Source: Pseudomonas sp. NKUCC02_KPG (GTDB lineage Bacteria > Pseudomonadota > Gammaproteobacteria > Pseudomonadales > Pseudomonadaceae). From it: a stretch of DNA of 64,000 bases. The stretch covers positions 1-64,000 of the forward strand of contig NZ_JAHKRC010000006.1 of NCBI RefSeq assembly GCF_019345465.1, written 5' to 3'. The notes beneath the pieces were generated by a model, which was not told where the DNA came from, made no database searches, and saw only the letters and a program-made list of their open reading frames with translations. Positions 26,131 to 37,597 of the stretch are shown here, in pieces. Each line of letters begins with the position of its first letter. Position 1 is the stretch's first letter. The position numbers were made by a program, and so were the translations under genes.

Positions 26131-26592
26131 TTAACGATATTGTTTGACTGAAACGCTCATGCCATTCCCGGCCTGGTTGACGGCGCTTTGCAGCCCCGTA
26201 CCGGCCTGATCGATGGTGGCGTCGTTGTTGTTGCCGTTCTGGGATATCTGCGCACGGTTGTGACTGCCGCTCTGGCTGATGTCAGCGCTGTTGCCACTGC
26301 CTTGCTGGGTGATCATTGCCATCAGGTCGTTGCCCTGTTGCAGGATGAAGGCTTCCTGATTGCTGCCGGACTGCACAATGGTGCCCAGCAATGACTGGCC
26401 GTTCTGTTGCACGTTGGCGGTATTGGCCTGTCCGTACTGCTGGATCAATGCCTGCTGGCCAACCGGCGCGGGCAACTCGCCAAGGTCGGATGCGGCGCCG
26501 AGGTCGTCGTTTTCCATCAAGTCATCGGCCTGCGCGCCCGCGCCGCAACCCAGCGCAAGCATGCAGAGCAGGACGACGGTTGAAGTGTTCAT
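26131..26592 (-). CDS. CsgB-like curlin nucleator
   Basis: 153 aa. Signal peptide ends about AQA, followed by an acidic linker (DDLMENDDLGAASDLGELP). Eight or nine curlin repeats fill the rest (QQYGQANTANVQ, QQGSGNSADISQ, SQNGNNNDATIDQ), and the chain ends in a basic SVKQYR, as CsgB does. In curli, CsgB nucleates CsgA polymerisation at the surface. Located just before the CsgA-like gene in one operon. Confidence 0.87.
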   Translation of the reverse strand: MNTSTVVLLCMLALGCGAGAQADDLMENDDLGAASDLGELPAPVGQQALIQQYGQANTANVQQNGQSLLGTIVQSGSNQEAFILQQGNDLMAMITQQGSGNSADISQSGSHNRAQISQNGNNNDATIDQAGTGLQSAVNQAGNGMSVSVKQYR

Positions 26593-26616
26593 GGGGTGTC
26601 CTCTGGCAGGAGTTGC

Positions 26617-26643
26617 GCCCCATCAGCGCACGGCTGATGGGGC
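26617..26643 (-). promoter_or_regulatory. intercistronic hairpin upstream of the CsgB-like gene
   Basis: GCCCCATCAGC and GCTGATGGGGC form an 11-bp stem with a short loop between the large secreted-protein gene and the CsgB-like gene. No T-run follows on the minus strand, so it is more likely an mRNA stability or processing element that separates the level of the structural amyloid messages from the upstream genes. Confidence 0.55.
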
Positions 26644-26649
26644 ACAGGC

Positions 26650-28899
26650 TCAGTTCGCGGTAACCGACACGGTACGTACGGTGCCTTGGGACGAGGTGAT
26701 GGTCGCGGTCGGGTTGGCCGACGGCGCCACGGTGGTGATGTTGTTCACCGTCAGGCGCCAGCGCCCGGTCACCGGTACCGTGGTAGTGCCCAGTGTTGCC
26801 AGCCCGGTCGGGGTGCTGACCTGGATGGTGATGGTATTGCCGGTGACCACCGATGATGTACCGGCAAAGTCCCAGGTGAAGCGGTTGTTGGAGCGTGCCG
26901 AGACGGTTGCCGTGGTGACGGTAAAGGTTTCCGCCGCCGGTCTTGGCGAGACTTGCACGGTTACCGTGGCGGGTGCGGTAGCGACCGCTCCCAGGCTGTC
27001 CCGTGGGGTGTAGGTGAAGGTCGTGGTAAAGGCCGCTGTCACCGTGGCGGGCGGGGTGTACGTGAGTACCGTGCCATTGCTGGTGACTGTGCCGCGACCC
27101 GCTGCCGGTTGGGTGAAGCTGGCGACTGCCAGCGGCAAGTTGCCTTCCGGGTCGGTGTCGTTGGCCAGCACACTGATCGGAATGGCGACACCCAGGGTCG
27201 CGACGGCATCGTTGACGCCGACTGGAGGCCGGTTTGGCGCAACGGTAATGCTGACGGTGGCTGCCGTGGTCGAGGCGAGGCCTTTGATGTCCTGTGCCTT
27301 GTAGGTGAAGGTGGTGGTCAGCGGTGCATTGACCACTGCTGGTGGGGTGTAGATGACCGCGGTACTGCCGCTCAGGGCCACTGTGCCTTGCCCGGCAGGA
27401 GGCTGGGTCAATGCGGTGATGCTGAGCGGTATGTTGCCATCCGGGTCACTGTCGTTGGCCAGCAGGTTGAGGGTGATCGGCACGCCGGAGCTGGTACTGC
27501 CGGTATCGGCAATGGCGATCGGCGGCTGATTGGCGCCGATGTTCGGCGCAGTCCCCACAACCACCACGGGTTCGGTGTCACTGCCCCCCGCTGCAGATTT
27601 GACGGTGACACTGGCTGGAGGTTGAACCAGGCCGGCGACGGTTATCTTCTGCAAGGTACCGGTTTTGGACAGGCGTCCGTAGCCTTGGGCAACCATGTCT
27701 GGAATGGCCACTTCATCGGTTGAGGTGGCCTCGATCACCAGGCTTTTGTTGTCCCAGCTATAGCGCGCAGTCTGGATTTTCACCAGGTCGGTCAGCTTGC
27801 TCGACACCGAGGTCGGGCGTGTGGTGCCGGTGGGGTTGGTGGCCGTCACCACCACGACCGGTGGCACGGCTCCGGTGAGCAAGCGTTGCCCGAAGAAGAG
27901 GCCATTGTTGTCGCCAATCAGGTTGGTCTGGCAAGGCGACTGGGGTGGCCCGGCGACCAGGGCAATGGATTCGCGAAAGCACACGGACGAGGTGTTCGCG
28001 CCCTTGGCGAACACTTCGACCCGAGTATTGCTGCCAGCGCCGGCAGTGGTCCGTCGGTAGGTCGCGCGTGAAATTTCGACTGGCGTTTGCGCCCGGTTGT
28101 CGAGCACCTTGCCAGCGACACTGAAAAGGCTGGTCTGGATAGTGCCCGTCGGCCCGGTGATACGCACGAAGTTGGTGTTGTTGGGGCTGCCGGTCACGAG
28201 TTCGGTGAGGTTGGGGTCACCCACGAAGGTTTCGACGGCGCCGGTGTCCGGGTTCACTTCGGTATAAGGCCCGTTGACGCTGCGCAGGAACGGCCCGATG
28301 GCACCGTTTACCGCGCCGCTGAAGTTGCCCGGCGCCCCGATGCCGACGTCGCGGGTAATGTTGATTGCCCTGCGCCCCGGTGTGGTCACGTTGACGGTTT
28401 CCACGCCATAGGGGTGGGTTATGGTGTAGACCCCCGCAACGGGAACCGAGACCCGGATGCGGATGCGCGCAAAGCTCTGCTGGTCGCCGTCCACCGGGTT
28501 TTCCGAGGCGAAGGCGGCTTCGATCCCGGCCACGTAGGCGTCCATTTCAAAGCCGCTGTTACCCACTGCGGGAATGGTGGCTTCGGCGAGGAACCAGAAG
28601 GCTTCTGGTGGCCAGTTGTCCGGAAACACCATCGGCTGGGTGTCGTCGTAAATGCCCGGCTCCGGCAGTAGCGTGCACATGTAGGCCGGTGGCACGCTGA
28701 CCGCTACCCGCGAGCTGGCAGCCCGGGACTGGCACAGTTCCATCGACAGCAGGTTTTTGTCCTGATACCACATGGGGAATTTCCCCGTGGCAAAGGTGTA
28801 GGGGCCAGGGTCGACGGCTGCGAGTTGAGCGAATGCGCTGCCGGTCAGCGATAGAGTCAGTCCCAGGGCGTTGAGCGCCAGGCGTGGCCAATTGTTCAT
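26650..28899 (-). CDS. secreted protein with unknown N-terminal domain and Ig-like repeats
   Basis: 749 aa from the ATG at 28899 (AGGAGG site). Signal peptide ends about AFA. Residues about 20-300 are clearly paralogous to the next gene product (GPYT..G.F..WYQD, SSRV, YMC.LLP.PG, EAFWF, GRRAINITRDVGIGAP, IGPFLRSVNGPYTE, GDPNLTELVTGSPNNTNF). Two bacterial Ig/cadherin-like repeats follow at about 480-665, each with PPxAxxD and LANDxDPxGNxPL (calcium-type motifs), then a beta-rich tail. Conserved Cys pairs suggest disulfides. It probably acts at the surface or in the matrix; the N-terminal domain is not one I recognise. Confidence 0.8.
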   Translation of the reverse strand: MNNWPRLALNALGLTLSLTGSAFAQLAAVDPGPYTFATGKFPMWYQDKNLLSMELCQSRAASSRVAVSVPPAYMCTLLPEPGIYDDTQPMVFPDNWPPEAFWFLAEATIPAVGNSGFEMDAYVAGIEAAFASENPVDGDQQSFARIRIRVSVPVAGVYTITHPYGVETVNVTTPGRRAINITRDVGIGAPGNFSGAVNGAIGPFLRSVNGPYTEVNPDTGAVETFVGDPNLTELVTGSPNNTNFVRITGPTGTIQTSLFSVAGKVLDNRAQTPVEISRATYRRTTAGAGSNTRVEVFAKGANTSSVCFRESIALVAGPPQSPCQTNLIGDNNGLFFGQRLLTGAVPPVVVVTATNPTGTTRPTSVSSKLTDLVKIQTARYSWDNKSLVIEATSTDEVAIPDMVAQGYGRLSKTGTLQKITVAGLVQPPASVTVKSAAGGSDTEPVVVVGTAPNIGANQPPIAIADTGSTSSGVPITLNLLANDSDPDGNIPLSITALTQPPAGQGTVALSGSTAVIYTPPAVVNAPLTTTFTYKAQDIKGLASTTAATVSITVAPNRPPVGVNDAVATLGVAIPISVLANDTDPEGNLPLAVASFTQPAAGRGTVTSNGTVLTYTPPATVTAAFTTTFTYTPRDSLGAVATAPATVTVQVSPRPAAETFTVTTATVSARSNNRFTWDFAGTSSVVTGNTITIQVSTPTGLATLGTTTVPVTGRWRLTVNNITTVAPSANPTATITSSQGTVRTVSVTAN

Positions 28900-28934
28900 G
28901 ATGCCTCCTGATGGGGGTCTGGGCATGTGAGCGT

Positions 28935-30281
28935 TCATTGCACAATGACCACTTCTTCGATATCGCTGCCGCCATTGGATGACGTCACGCGGACTTTGGC
29001 TGGCGGGATCGGCGAGATGCCCGTGGTCAGCGTTTTCACCGCTGCGCTGCCACTCAAGGCGCCGATGGCAGCACCGGTGCCGGACGTGGCGGTAAGGGCC
29101 GGCGGCGAGGTTTCATCGCTGGTCGTGGCCACGAGAGTCAGTTGCCCGGAACTCAGGCTGTATTCGGCACGCTGGATCACCACCAGGTCGGTCAGTGCCA
29201 TGGGCAGGGTGGTCGGCGTACTGCTGGCAATTGCCAGATGGTTGTCGGCCGTGACTTGCAAGGTGGTTGGCAAGGTCGGATTGACCGGGTTCTGGACATA
29301 CCAGCTCCCGGTGGTGTCGGCTTCGGTCAGTTTCAGCGCCGGGGTGCTGCTGCTAAGGGAAACAGTGGCCGGAGGCGGAGGTGCCAGGACAAACACGTCC
29401 TGCTGGGCGATGGGGGCGCTGGCACCCTGTTTGCGTGAGTAGGTGCTGCGTTGGGTGATCAGCGGTGTTGGCCGTACCACGGTGGACAATTTGCCCGAGA
29501 CGGCAAACACCGTGCTGCGCAAGTCCAGCCCGCCGGGGCCTTCGATGCGGATGTAGTTGGTGTTGAACGGACTGCCGGTCACGGCTTCGGTGAGGTTCGG
29601 GTCGCCGATGAACTGTTCGGCGCCACCGCTCACCGGGTTGGTTTCGGTGTAGGGGCCGTTGACGCTGCGCAGGAACGGCCCGATATCGCCCTTGAGGGCG
29701 CCATCGTAGGTTTTGGGGGCCCCGATGCCGATGTCCCGGGTCATATTGATTGCCCGGCGCCCCGGGGTGTCGACGGTGAACACCTCGATACCGTAGGGGT
29801 GGGTGATCACGTACGTACCGGCAGTGGGTACATCGACGCGAATCCGCACGCGGGCAAAACTGATCTGGTCACCCTCGATCGGCTCATCGGCAGCGAAGGC
29901 CGCTTCGATCGCCGAGCCGTAGGCCAGGTTGATCCCCCTGGCGGCATCGACGATGGTGCCGTCAGCAGTGAACCAGAACGCTTCGTCAGGGAAGTTGGTG
30001 GGAAACACCACGGGCTGTGCATCATCGAATACGCCGGGGGTTGGCAGCAGGTTGCACATGTAGGTCGGTGCACCCGGTGTGCCGGGCACCCGGGAACTCA
30101 CCGCTTTGGACAGGCACAAGTCGAGGGTACGGCCGTGGCTGTCCTGGTACCAGGCGGCAAAGCCGCCGTTGGCAGGTGTGTAAGGCCCGGTGTCGACTGC
30201 AAACAGCGCTGCCTGGGAAATGCTTTGGGCCAGGGCGCTGACGGCCAGAACGGCCGCCGTTTTGGACAGTAAAGGGTGCAT
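28935..30281 (-). CDS. secreted paralogue of the preceding matrix-type protein
   Basis: 448 aa from the ATG at 30281 (GAGGGA site); the frame is open upstream through the promoter. Signal peptide ends about SQA. It shares the unknown N-terminal domain of its neighbour over about 270 residues (TRDIGIGAP, GPFLRSVNGPYTETNP, FIGDPNLTEAVTGSPFNTNYIRI) but lacks the Ig-like repeats. Its C-terminal end (VRVTSSNGGSDIEEVVIV) matches a block that precedes the repeats in the longer protein, so the long form looks like this one with Ig domains appended. First gene of the minus-strand operon ending in the curlin genes. Function unknown. Confidence 0.78.
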   Translation of the reverse strand: MHPLLSKTAAVLAVSALAQSISQAALFAVDTGPYTPANGGFAAWYQDSHGRTLDLCLSKAVSSRVPGTPGAPTYMCNLLPTPGVFDDAQPVVFPTNFPDEAFWFTADGTIVDAARGINLAYGSAIEAAFAADEPIEGDQISFARVRIRVDVPTAGTYVITHPYGIEVFTVDTPGRRAINMTRDIGIGAPKTYDGALKGDIGPFLRSVNGPYTETNPVSGGAEQFIGDPNLTEAVTGSPFNTNYIRIEGPGGLDLRSTVFAVSGKLSTVVRPTPLITQRSTYSRKQGASAPIAQQDVFVLAPPPPATVSLSSSTPALKLTEADTTGSWYVQNPVNPTLPTTLQVTADNHLAIASSTPTTLPMALTDLVVIQRAEYSLSSGQLTLVATTSDETSPPALTATSGTGAAIGALSGSAAVKTLTTGISPIPPAKVRVTSSNGGSDIEEVVIVQ

Positions 30282-30338
30282 GTGTATTCCCTCTAATGGA
30301 AACCTGCCCCTCGGAGGTGGGCCAGTTAGGAGGGTTTT

Positions 30339-30354
30339 GGCAAATTCCATACCA
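30339..30354 (-). promoter_or_regulatory. candidate sigma-54 promoter of the matrix/curlin operon
   Basis: On the minus strand TGGTATGGAATTTGCC has GG and GC at exact spacing and a perfect TTGC. Transcription would start near 30327, giving a leader of about 46 nt before the ATG at 30281. It points away from mnxS1. Confidence 0.6.
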
Positions 30355-30443
30355 ACAGCCCGTAATGTCCCTGAAAGCCCCGGCTACAAGCGCCTCGCGC
30401 CGTTGAACAGCGGATCAGCCAGGTTTTCAGGGCGGGCATCTGT

Positions 30444-30457
30444 CCCCACACCTGGGG
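30444..30457. promoter_or_regulatory. CCCC-N6-GGGG dyad between mnxS1 and the curlin operon
   Basis: CCCC-ACACCT-GGGG, about 123 nt upstream of the putative start of the minus-strand operon. Two shorter relatives, GGG-N6-CCC at 30505-30516 and 30523-30534, stand just before mnxS1. The rest of the 264-nt divergent region shows no gene. Confidence 0.35.
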
Positions 30458-30545
30458 TCAGTTGGGGGGCAGCGGGGGGATGGCGGTGAGTCACACCCAG
30501 AGTCGGGCAAACGCCCATAAGTGGGCTATAACCCTAGAGGGGACA

Positions 30546-32015
30546 ATGTTGGAAGCAACGTCTATGAGTGTGCTGACTAAAACACTTCGGGTCGTCCAGG
30601 CCAATGAGCGCAAGGGCTCACGCAAGCCAGCGTTCAACATGCTGCGCTGGTACTCGCTGATCAGCCTCGCAGTGATCGGCACAGTCGCGGCAGTACTGGG
30701 CGCCGTTTCGACCCAGTTCGTGATTGCCGAGAGCGTCCACCGCGATGGATTGCTGACCTCCCAGTTTATCCAGGCGATTGCCTCGGCCGAGGTTCGCCAT
30801 GTATCCATCCCCAATGTCAGAACCATGGGTGAGTTGCTCGATCCGCGCCAGGACAAGGACTTCCCCGACGTCGACCCCAAGGCACGCGCCAGCGCCCGAG
30901 GTGAATTCCTGGATCATATCGAGCACTTGCCGGACGTGATCCTTGCCAACATCTATGCCCCTGACCGCACCGTCATCTGGTCCACCAACCCGGAGCTGAT
31001 CGGCACCACGATCCACGCCGACGAAGACCTGGACCTGGCCTTCAACTCCAAGACGCCCGTGTCGGCCAGGTATCACAATGTCGATGAAGCCCGTATGGAA
31101 CAGAAGTTCTTAGTCCCGCCGAAATACGTCTTTATCGAAAACTACATTCCGTTGTTCGATGCCGATGGCGACAAGGTCACGGCGATGGTCGAGATCTACA
31201 AGGAGCCCAGCGACCTGATCGACCGCATGGTCCGGGGATTGCTGCTGATCTGGCTGGCCACTGCCGTGGGCGGAGGGCTGATTTACCTGGGCCTGTACTG
31301 GATCGTACGCCGGGCCGCCATGCTGCTTGAGGCACAGCAGAAACAGCTGGTGACCAACGAAACGTTTGTCGCCCTGGGGGAAATGTCCTCGGCGGTTGCC
31401 CACAGTCTGCGCAATCCGTTGGCGACCATACGTTCCAGCGCCGAGCTGGCGCTGGAGTTCGACGGTGGCGCCGCCCACAAGAACATAAACGACATCGTGC
31501 TGCAGGTTGACCGGATGTCCAAATGGGTTCGCGAATTGCTGCAGTCCCTGCGCCCGCTCAGCGGTGAACCCGAACCGGTGAATCTGGTGGCGGCGTTGTA
31601 TGAAAGCCTGGTGGCTTTCGAGCAGCAGATAGCCAAGGCCTCGATCCGGGTTGAATTCGAGCCGCACTCCACACCGCTGGTGCTTAGCCAGCAGCTGCAG
31701 TTGAACCAGATTCTCAACAGTGTGTTGTCCAACGCTCTGGACGCGATGGACAAGGGTGGAACCTTGACCATTTTGCTGGTTTCAAACGATGCCGGCAGCG
31801 TGAGCGTGGTGTTGAGTGACAACGGCAGAGGCATGAACGAGGAGCAGCGCAGTATGGCGTTCCGTCCGTTTTTCACTACCAAGCAAGGCGGGCTTGGGGT
31901 GGGGCTGGTGCTGGTCAAGCGGACCATGGAGCGTTACGGCGGCTCGGCAAGCCTGCAAAGCTCAAAGGGCGAGGGGACGTGTGTGCACCTCACTTTCAAG
32001 TTAATACCCCAGTAA
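30546..32015 (+). CDS. mnxS1: MnxS1 sensor histidine kinase
   Basis: 489 aa from the ATG at 30546, which follows AGAGGGG by 3 nt; an ATG at 30564 is also possible. Two membrane helices (about 36-59 and 231-254) bracket a periplasmic sensor of about 170 residues. The kinase core has His286 in SSAVAHSLRNPLATIRSSAE, an N box NQILNSVLSNALDAM, a G1 box DNGRGM, and G2 GGLGVGLVLVKR. It is a close paralogue of MnxS2 (36119-37597). In P. putida GB-1 two such kinases, MnxS1 and MnxS2, and MnxR are needed for Mn(II) oxidation; gene order here (kinase, mcoA, SCO, kinase, regulator) supports the assignment. Confidence 0.85.
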   Translation: MLEATSMSVLTKTLRVVQANERKGSRKPAFNMLRWYSLISLAVIGTVAAVLGAVSTQFVIAESVHRDGLLTSQFIQAIASAEVRHVSIPNVRTMGELLDPRQDKDFPDVDPKARASARGEFLDHIEHLPDVILANIYAPDRTVIWSTNPELIGTTIHADEDLDLAFNSKTPVSARYHNVDEARMEQKFLVPPKYVFIENYIPLFDADGDKVTAMVEIYKEPSDLIDRMVRGLLLIWLATAVGGGLIYLGLYWIVRRAAMLLEAQQKQLVTNETFVALGEMSSAVAHSLRNPLATIRSSAELALEFDGGAAHKNINDIVLQVDRMSKWVRELLQSLRPLSGEPEPVNLVAALYESLVAFEQQIAKASIRVEFEPHSTPLVLSQQLQLNQILNSVLSNALDAMDKGGTLTILLVSNDAGSVSVVLSDNGRGMNEEQRSMAFRPFFTTKQGGLGVGLVLVKRTMERYGGSASLQSSKGEGTCVHLTFKLIPQ

Positions 32016-32063
32016 ACGGGTGTGAATTTTCCCCATTAGCGGGTGCATCCCCGGATGGATGCA
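32007..32063. promoter_or_regulatory. cluster of dyads upstream of mcoA
   Basis: Three inverted repeats lie here: ACCC-N8-GGGT (32006-32021), CCCC-N6-GGG (32031-32043), and TGCATCC-N6-GGATGCA (32044-32063). The first two share the geometry of the dyads near the other candidate sigma-54 promoters. The third could instead be the hairpin ending mnxS1, though no T-run follows directly. Confidence 0.35.
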
Positions 32064-32140
32064 CTCGATTCTTTAAATGATATGTGTGCAAGCAATTGTT
32101 TTTAATGATTTTATTTTATTTGTAAGTAATTGTTTAAAAT

Positions 32141-32156
32141 TGGCCGACTCCTTGCA
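32141..32156 (+). promoter_or_regulatory. sigma-54 promoter of mcoA
   Basis: TGGCCGACTCCTTGCA has a strong -24 half and a perfect TTGCA at exact spacing. It predicts a start near 32168, which rules out the in-frame ATG at 32177 (no room for a ribosome site) and supports the ATG at 32198. The 50 nt upstream are markedly AT-rich, suitable for bending. Confidence 0.72.
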
Positions 32157-32197
32157 CCGTCCCCATTACCCCCTTTATGACTTCGAGGCGGCTGGTG

Positions 32198-35001
<2,804 letters not shown>

Positions 35002-35005
<4 letters not shown>

Positions 35006-36018
35006 GCCTTGGAGGAGCCGACGCAGCCCTCTGCCGCGCACTGCGCATGCACCTGGTGTTGCTGGTCACCTGCCTGCTGGGGACCCAGGTGTGTGTGGGC
35101 CACGAAGCCGAGCCGGCAGCGGTCAGCGAACAGGTAACGCCCTGGGGCGAAGACTACTTCCCCAACACCCTGCTGACCGACCAGGACGGTCGGCAGGTGC
35201 GTTTTTTTGATGACATGATCAAGGGCAAGGTGGTGGTGATCAATTTTATCTTCACCTCGTGCAGTGACTCCTGTCCGCTTGAAACGGCGCGCCTGCGCCA
35301 GGTGCAAAAATTGCTGGGTGATCGGGTAGGCCAGGATATTTTCTTCTACTCCATCAGTATCGATCCATTGAGCGATACCCCCCAGGTGCTCAAGGCATAC
35401 GCGCAACGCTTCAAGGTAGGGCCAGGCTGGCAGTTTCTCACCGGCGAGTTCGACGCGGTCACCGAACTGCGGCACAAGCTCGGGTTGTTCATTGACGGTG
35501 TGGACAATGGCCGGACCAAGGATCACAACCTCAGCCTGATCGTGGGCAATCAGCAAACCGGTCGCTGGATGAAGGCTTCGCCCTTTGAAAATCCGTGGAT
35601 TCTGGCCGATCAGTTGGCCAATACCCTGCAAAACTGGAAGCAGCCCAGCTCCGAAGAAAGCTATGTCGATGCCCCTGAAATTCGTCCCCCAAGCAACGGT
35701 GAAGAGCTGTTTCGTACACGTTGTGCCTCGTGCCACAGCCTGGGCATGCAGGACGGGCAAGGTATCGGCATGCGCAGTATCGGGCCTGACCTGATCGGTG
35801 TGACACGACAGCGCGACCCGGTCTGGCTGAGTCGCTGGATTCGCGAGCCGGACCGCATGCTGGCGCAGAAGGACCCCGTGGCGCTGGAACTGTTCGAGCG
35901 TTACGGCAAGATCCCGATGCCCAACCTGCGGCTGGATGAAAGCGCGGCACAGGCCATTATTGGCTTCCTGCAGGAAGAGACGGATCGACAGCAGTCTCTG
36001 GCTGCACAAGCGCCGTAG
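35002..36018 (+). CDS. SCO1 domain fused to cytochrome c
   Basis: 338 aa. An N-terminal signal anchor (about 10-33) precedes a SCO1/SenC domain (about 40-215) with CxxxC as CSDSC in NFIFTSCSDSCPLETARL and ISIDPLSDTPQVLKAYAQRF. A class I cytochrome c domain follows (about 230-320) with haem site CASCH and likely Met ligand in KIPMPNLRLDE. Translation is coupled to mcoA by a 4-nt overlap. It could both load copper into McoA and move electrons from it to the respiratory chain. Confidence 0.86.
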
Positions 36019-36118
36019 AGGCAAAATAGCATCATTGTATCGCCCGTCTTGAAAATGGGCGCCTACACTGACTCTGAACTCGAATGCAAAGGCTCAGAAC
36101 AGCAACCGGGGAACACCC

Positions 36119-37597
36119 ATGCAGTTACCCGAAAAAATAGAAGCCGATCCCAATGAGCAACTGTTAAAACGTGGGCAGTTCAACCTCCTGCGCTGGTTTT
36201 CGCTGGGCAGCTTTCTGATCATCGCCGCCGTCGCACTGGGGCTGGGACATATCTCCACGCGTTTTTTGGTCGAAGAGAGTATTGAACGGGACTCGATCCT
36301 GACCGCGCAATTTATCCAGGCCATTGGCGCGGCAGAAATCCGCCATGCCTCGATTACGCCTGGCCGTACCATGGGTGAAATGCTCGACCCGCGCCAGGAC
36401 AACGCCTATCCGGATGTTCCGCCCGAGACGCGGGCCACTGCGCGCATCGAGTTTCTTGACCATGTGGAGCACTTGCCGGATCTGCTTTTGGCCACGGTTT
36501 ATGCCCTTGATCGTACGGTGGTGTGGTCAACCAACCCTGAACTGGTGGGCGTGCGTATCGAAAATGACGATGAGCTGGATCAGTCCTTCGAAATGAAGGA
36601 AGCGGTATCCACCAGCTATCACCAGATTGACGATGAGCGTCCTGAACAACGGCTGCTGCACGAACCCGATTACCTGTTCGTCGAGAACTACATCCCGATG
36701 TTCAACGCCGACAAAAGTCACGTTATCGCCATGGTTGAGATCTATAAGGAACCTACGGATCTGGTCGCGCGCATTCAGCGCGGTTTCAAAAGCATCTGGC
36801 TGGCGACGATTCTGGGCGGGCTGGTGATCTACCTGGCGCTGTTCTGGATTGTGCGCCGCGCCGCCCGGTTGCTCGAAAGCCAGCAAAAGCAGCTGATCGC
36901 CAACGAAACGTTTGTCGCCCTGGGGGCCATGTCTTCGGCCGTGGCCCACAGCCTTCGCAACCCGCTGGCAAACATCCGCTCAAGCGCCGAACTGTCCCAG
37001 GGCCTTGCCAGCCAGAGCGCACAGAAAAACATCGGGGATATCATCAATCAGGTCGACCGCATGTCGCGCTGGGTCCGTGAGCTGCTGGTGTCTTTGCGCC
37101 CGGCCACGGAAGAGTCCGAGGCTGTGGATCTGGTGCTGGCGCTCGAAGACACCTTGAGCGCTTTCGAACCCCTGATCCGCAGTTCGAATGTCGAAGTGCG
37201 GTTCAACGCTCCGGCGTTCGAGCCGGTAGTCAGTCAACAAGTGCTGCTCACGCAAATCCTCAACAGCCTGTTTGCCAATGCTCTGGAGGCCATGCCCAAG
37301 GGCGGCGTGCTGACGATCGACATCGAATCCTCGCAGCCGGGGCAATTGAGCATGACCTTGAGCGATACGGGTAAAGGCATGAGCCCGCAGCAGCAACAGA
37401 TGGTTTTCAAACCGTTTTTTACCACCAAGCAAGGCGGCCTGGGTGTCGGCCTGGCGTTGGTTAAAAGAATCATGGAGCGCTTTGAAGGTTCGGTCGAACT
37501 GACCAGCCGAGAGCAGGAAGGAACCCGCGTGCGACTCAACTTTAAAGTGGCAACGGGAGAAGAATATGGAACACAGCATTCTGCTGGTCGAGGATGA
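36119..37597 (+). CDS. mnxS2: MnxS2 sensor histidine kinase
   Basis: 492 aa. Same architecture as MnxS1: helices at about 26-46 and 224-245, a periplasmic sensor with EIRHASI, LDPRQD, VVWSTNPEL and YHQIDDE, His277 in SSAVAHSLRNPLANIRSSAE, and ATPase boxes NSLFANALEAM, DTGKGM, GGLGVGLALVKR. The periplasmic blocks shared with MnxS1 (TMGE.LDPRQD, W STNPEL) suggest related signals. It overlaps mnxR by 32 nt. Confidence 0.86.
   Translation: MQLPEKIEADPNEQLLKRGQFNLLRWFSLGSFLIIAAVALGLGHISTRFLVEESIERDSILTAQFIQAIGAAEIRHASITPGRTMGEMLDPRQDNAYPDVPPETRATARIEFLDHVEHLPDLLLATVYALDRTVVWSTNPELVGVRIENDDELDQSFEMKEAVSTSYHQIDDERPEQRLLHEPDYLFVENYIPMFNADKSHVIAMVEIYKEPTDLVARIQRGFKSIWLATILGGLVIYLALFWIVRRAARLLESQQKQLIANETFVALGAMSSAVAHSLRNPLANIRSSAELSQGLASQSAQKNIGDIINQVDRMSRWVRELLVSLRPATEESEAVDLVLALEDTLSAFEPLIRSSNVEVRFNAPAFEPVVSQQVLLTQILNSLFANALEAMPKGGVLTIDIESSQPGQLSMTLSDTGKGMSPQQQQMVFKPFFTTKQGGLGVGLALVKRIMERFEGSVELTSREQEGTRVRLNFKVATGEEYGTQHSAGRG

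Noticed and set aside
24655..26592. Regular short repeats that might be a CRISPR or satellite
   Set aside because: They encode curlin repeats in frame, vary at third codon positions, and show no conserved repeat/spacer structure.
32177..32197. Upstream ATG for mcoA
   Set aside because: It would lie about 9 nt after the predicted transcription start with no ribosome site; the ATG at 32198 follows GAGGCGG.
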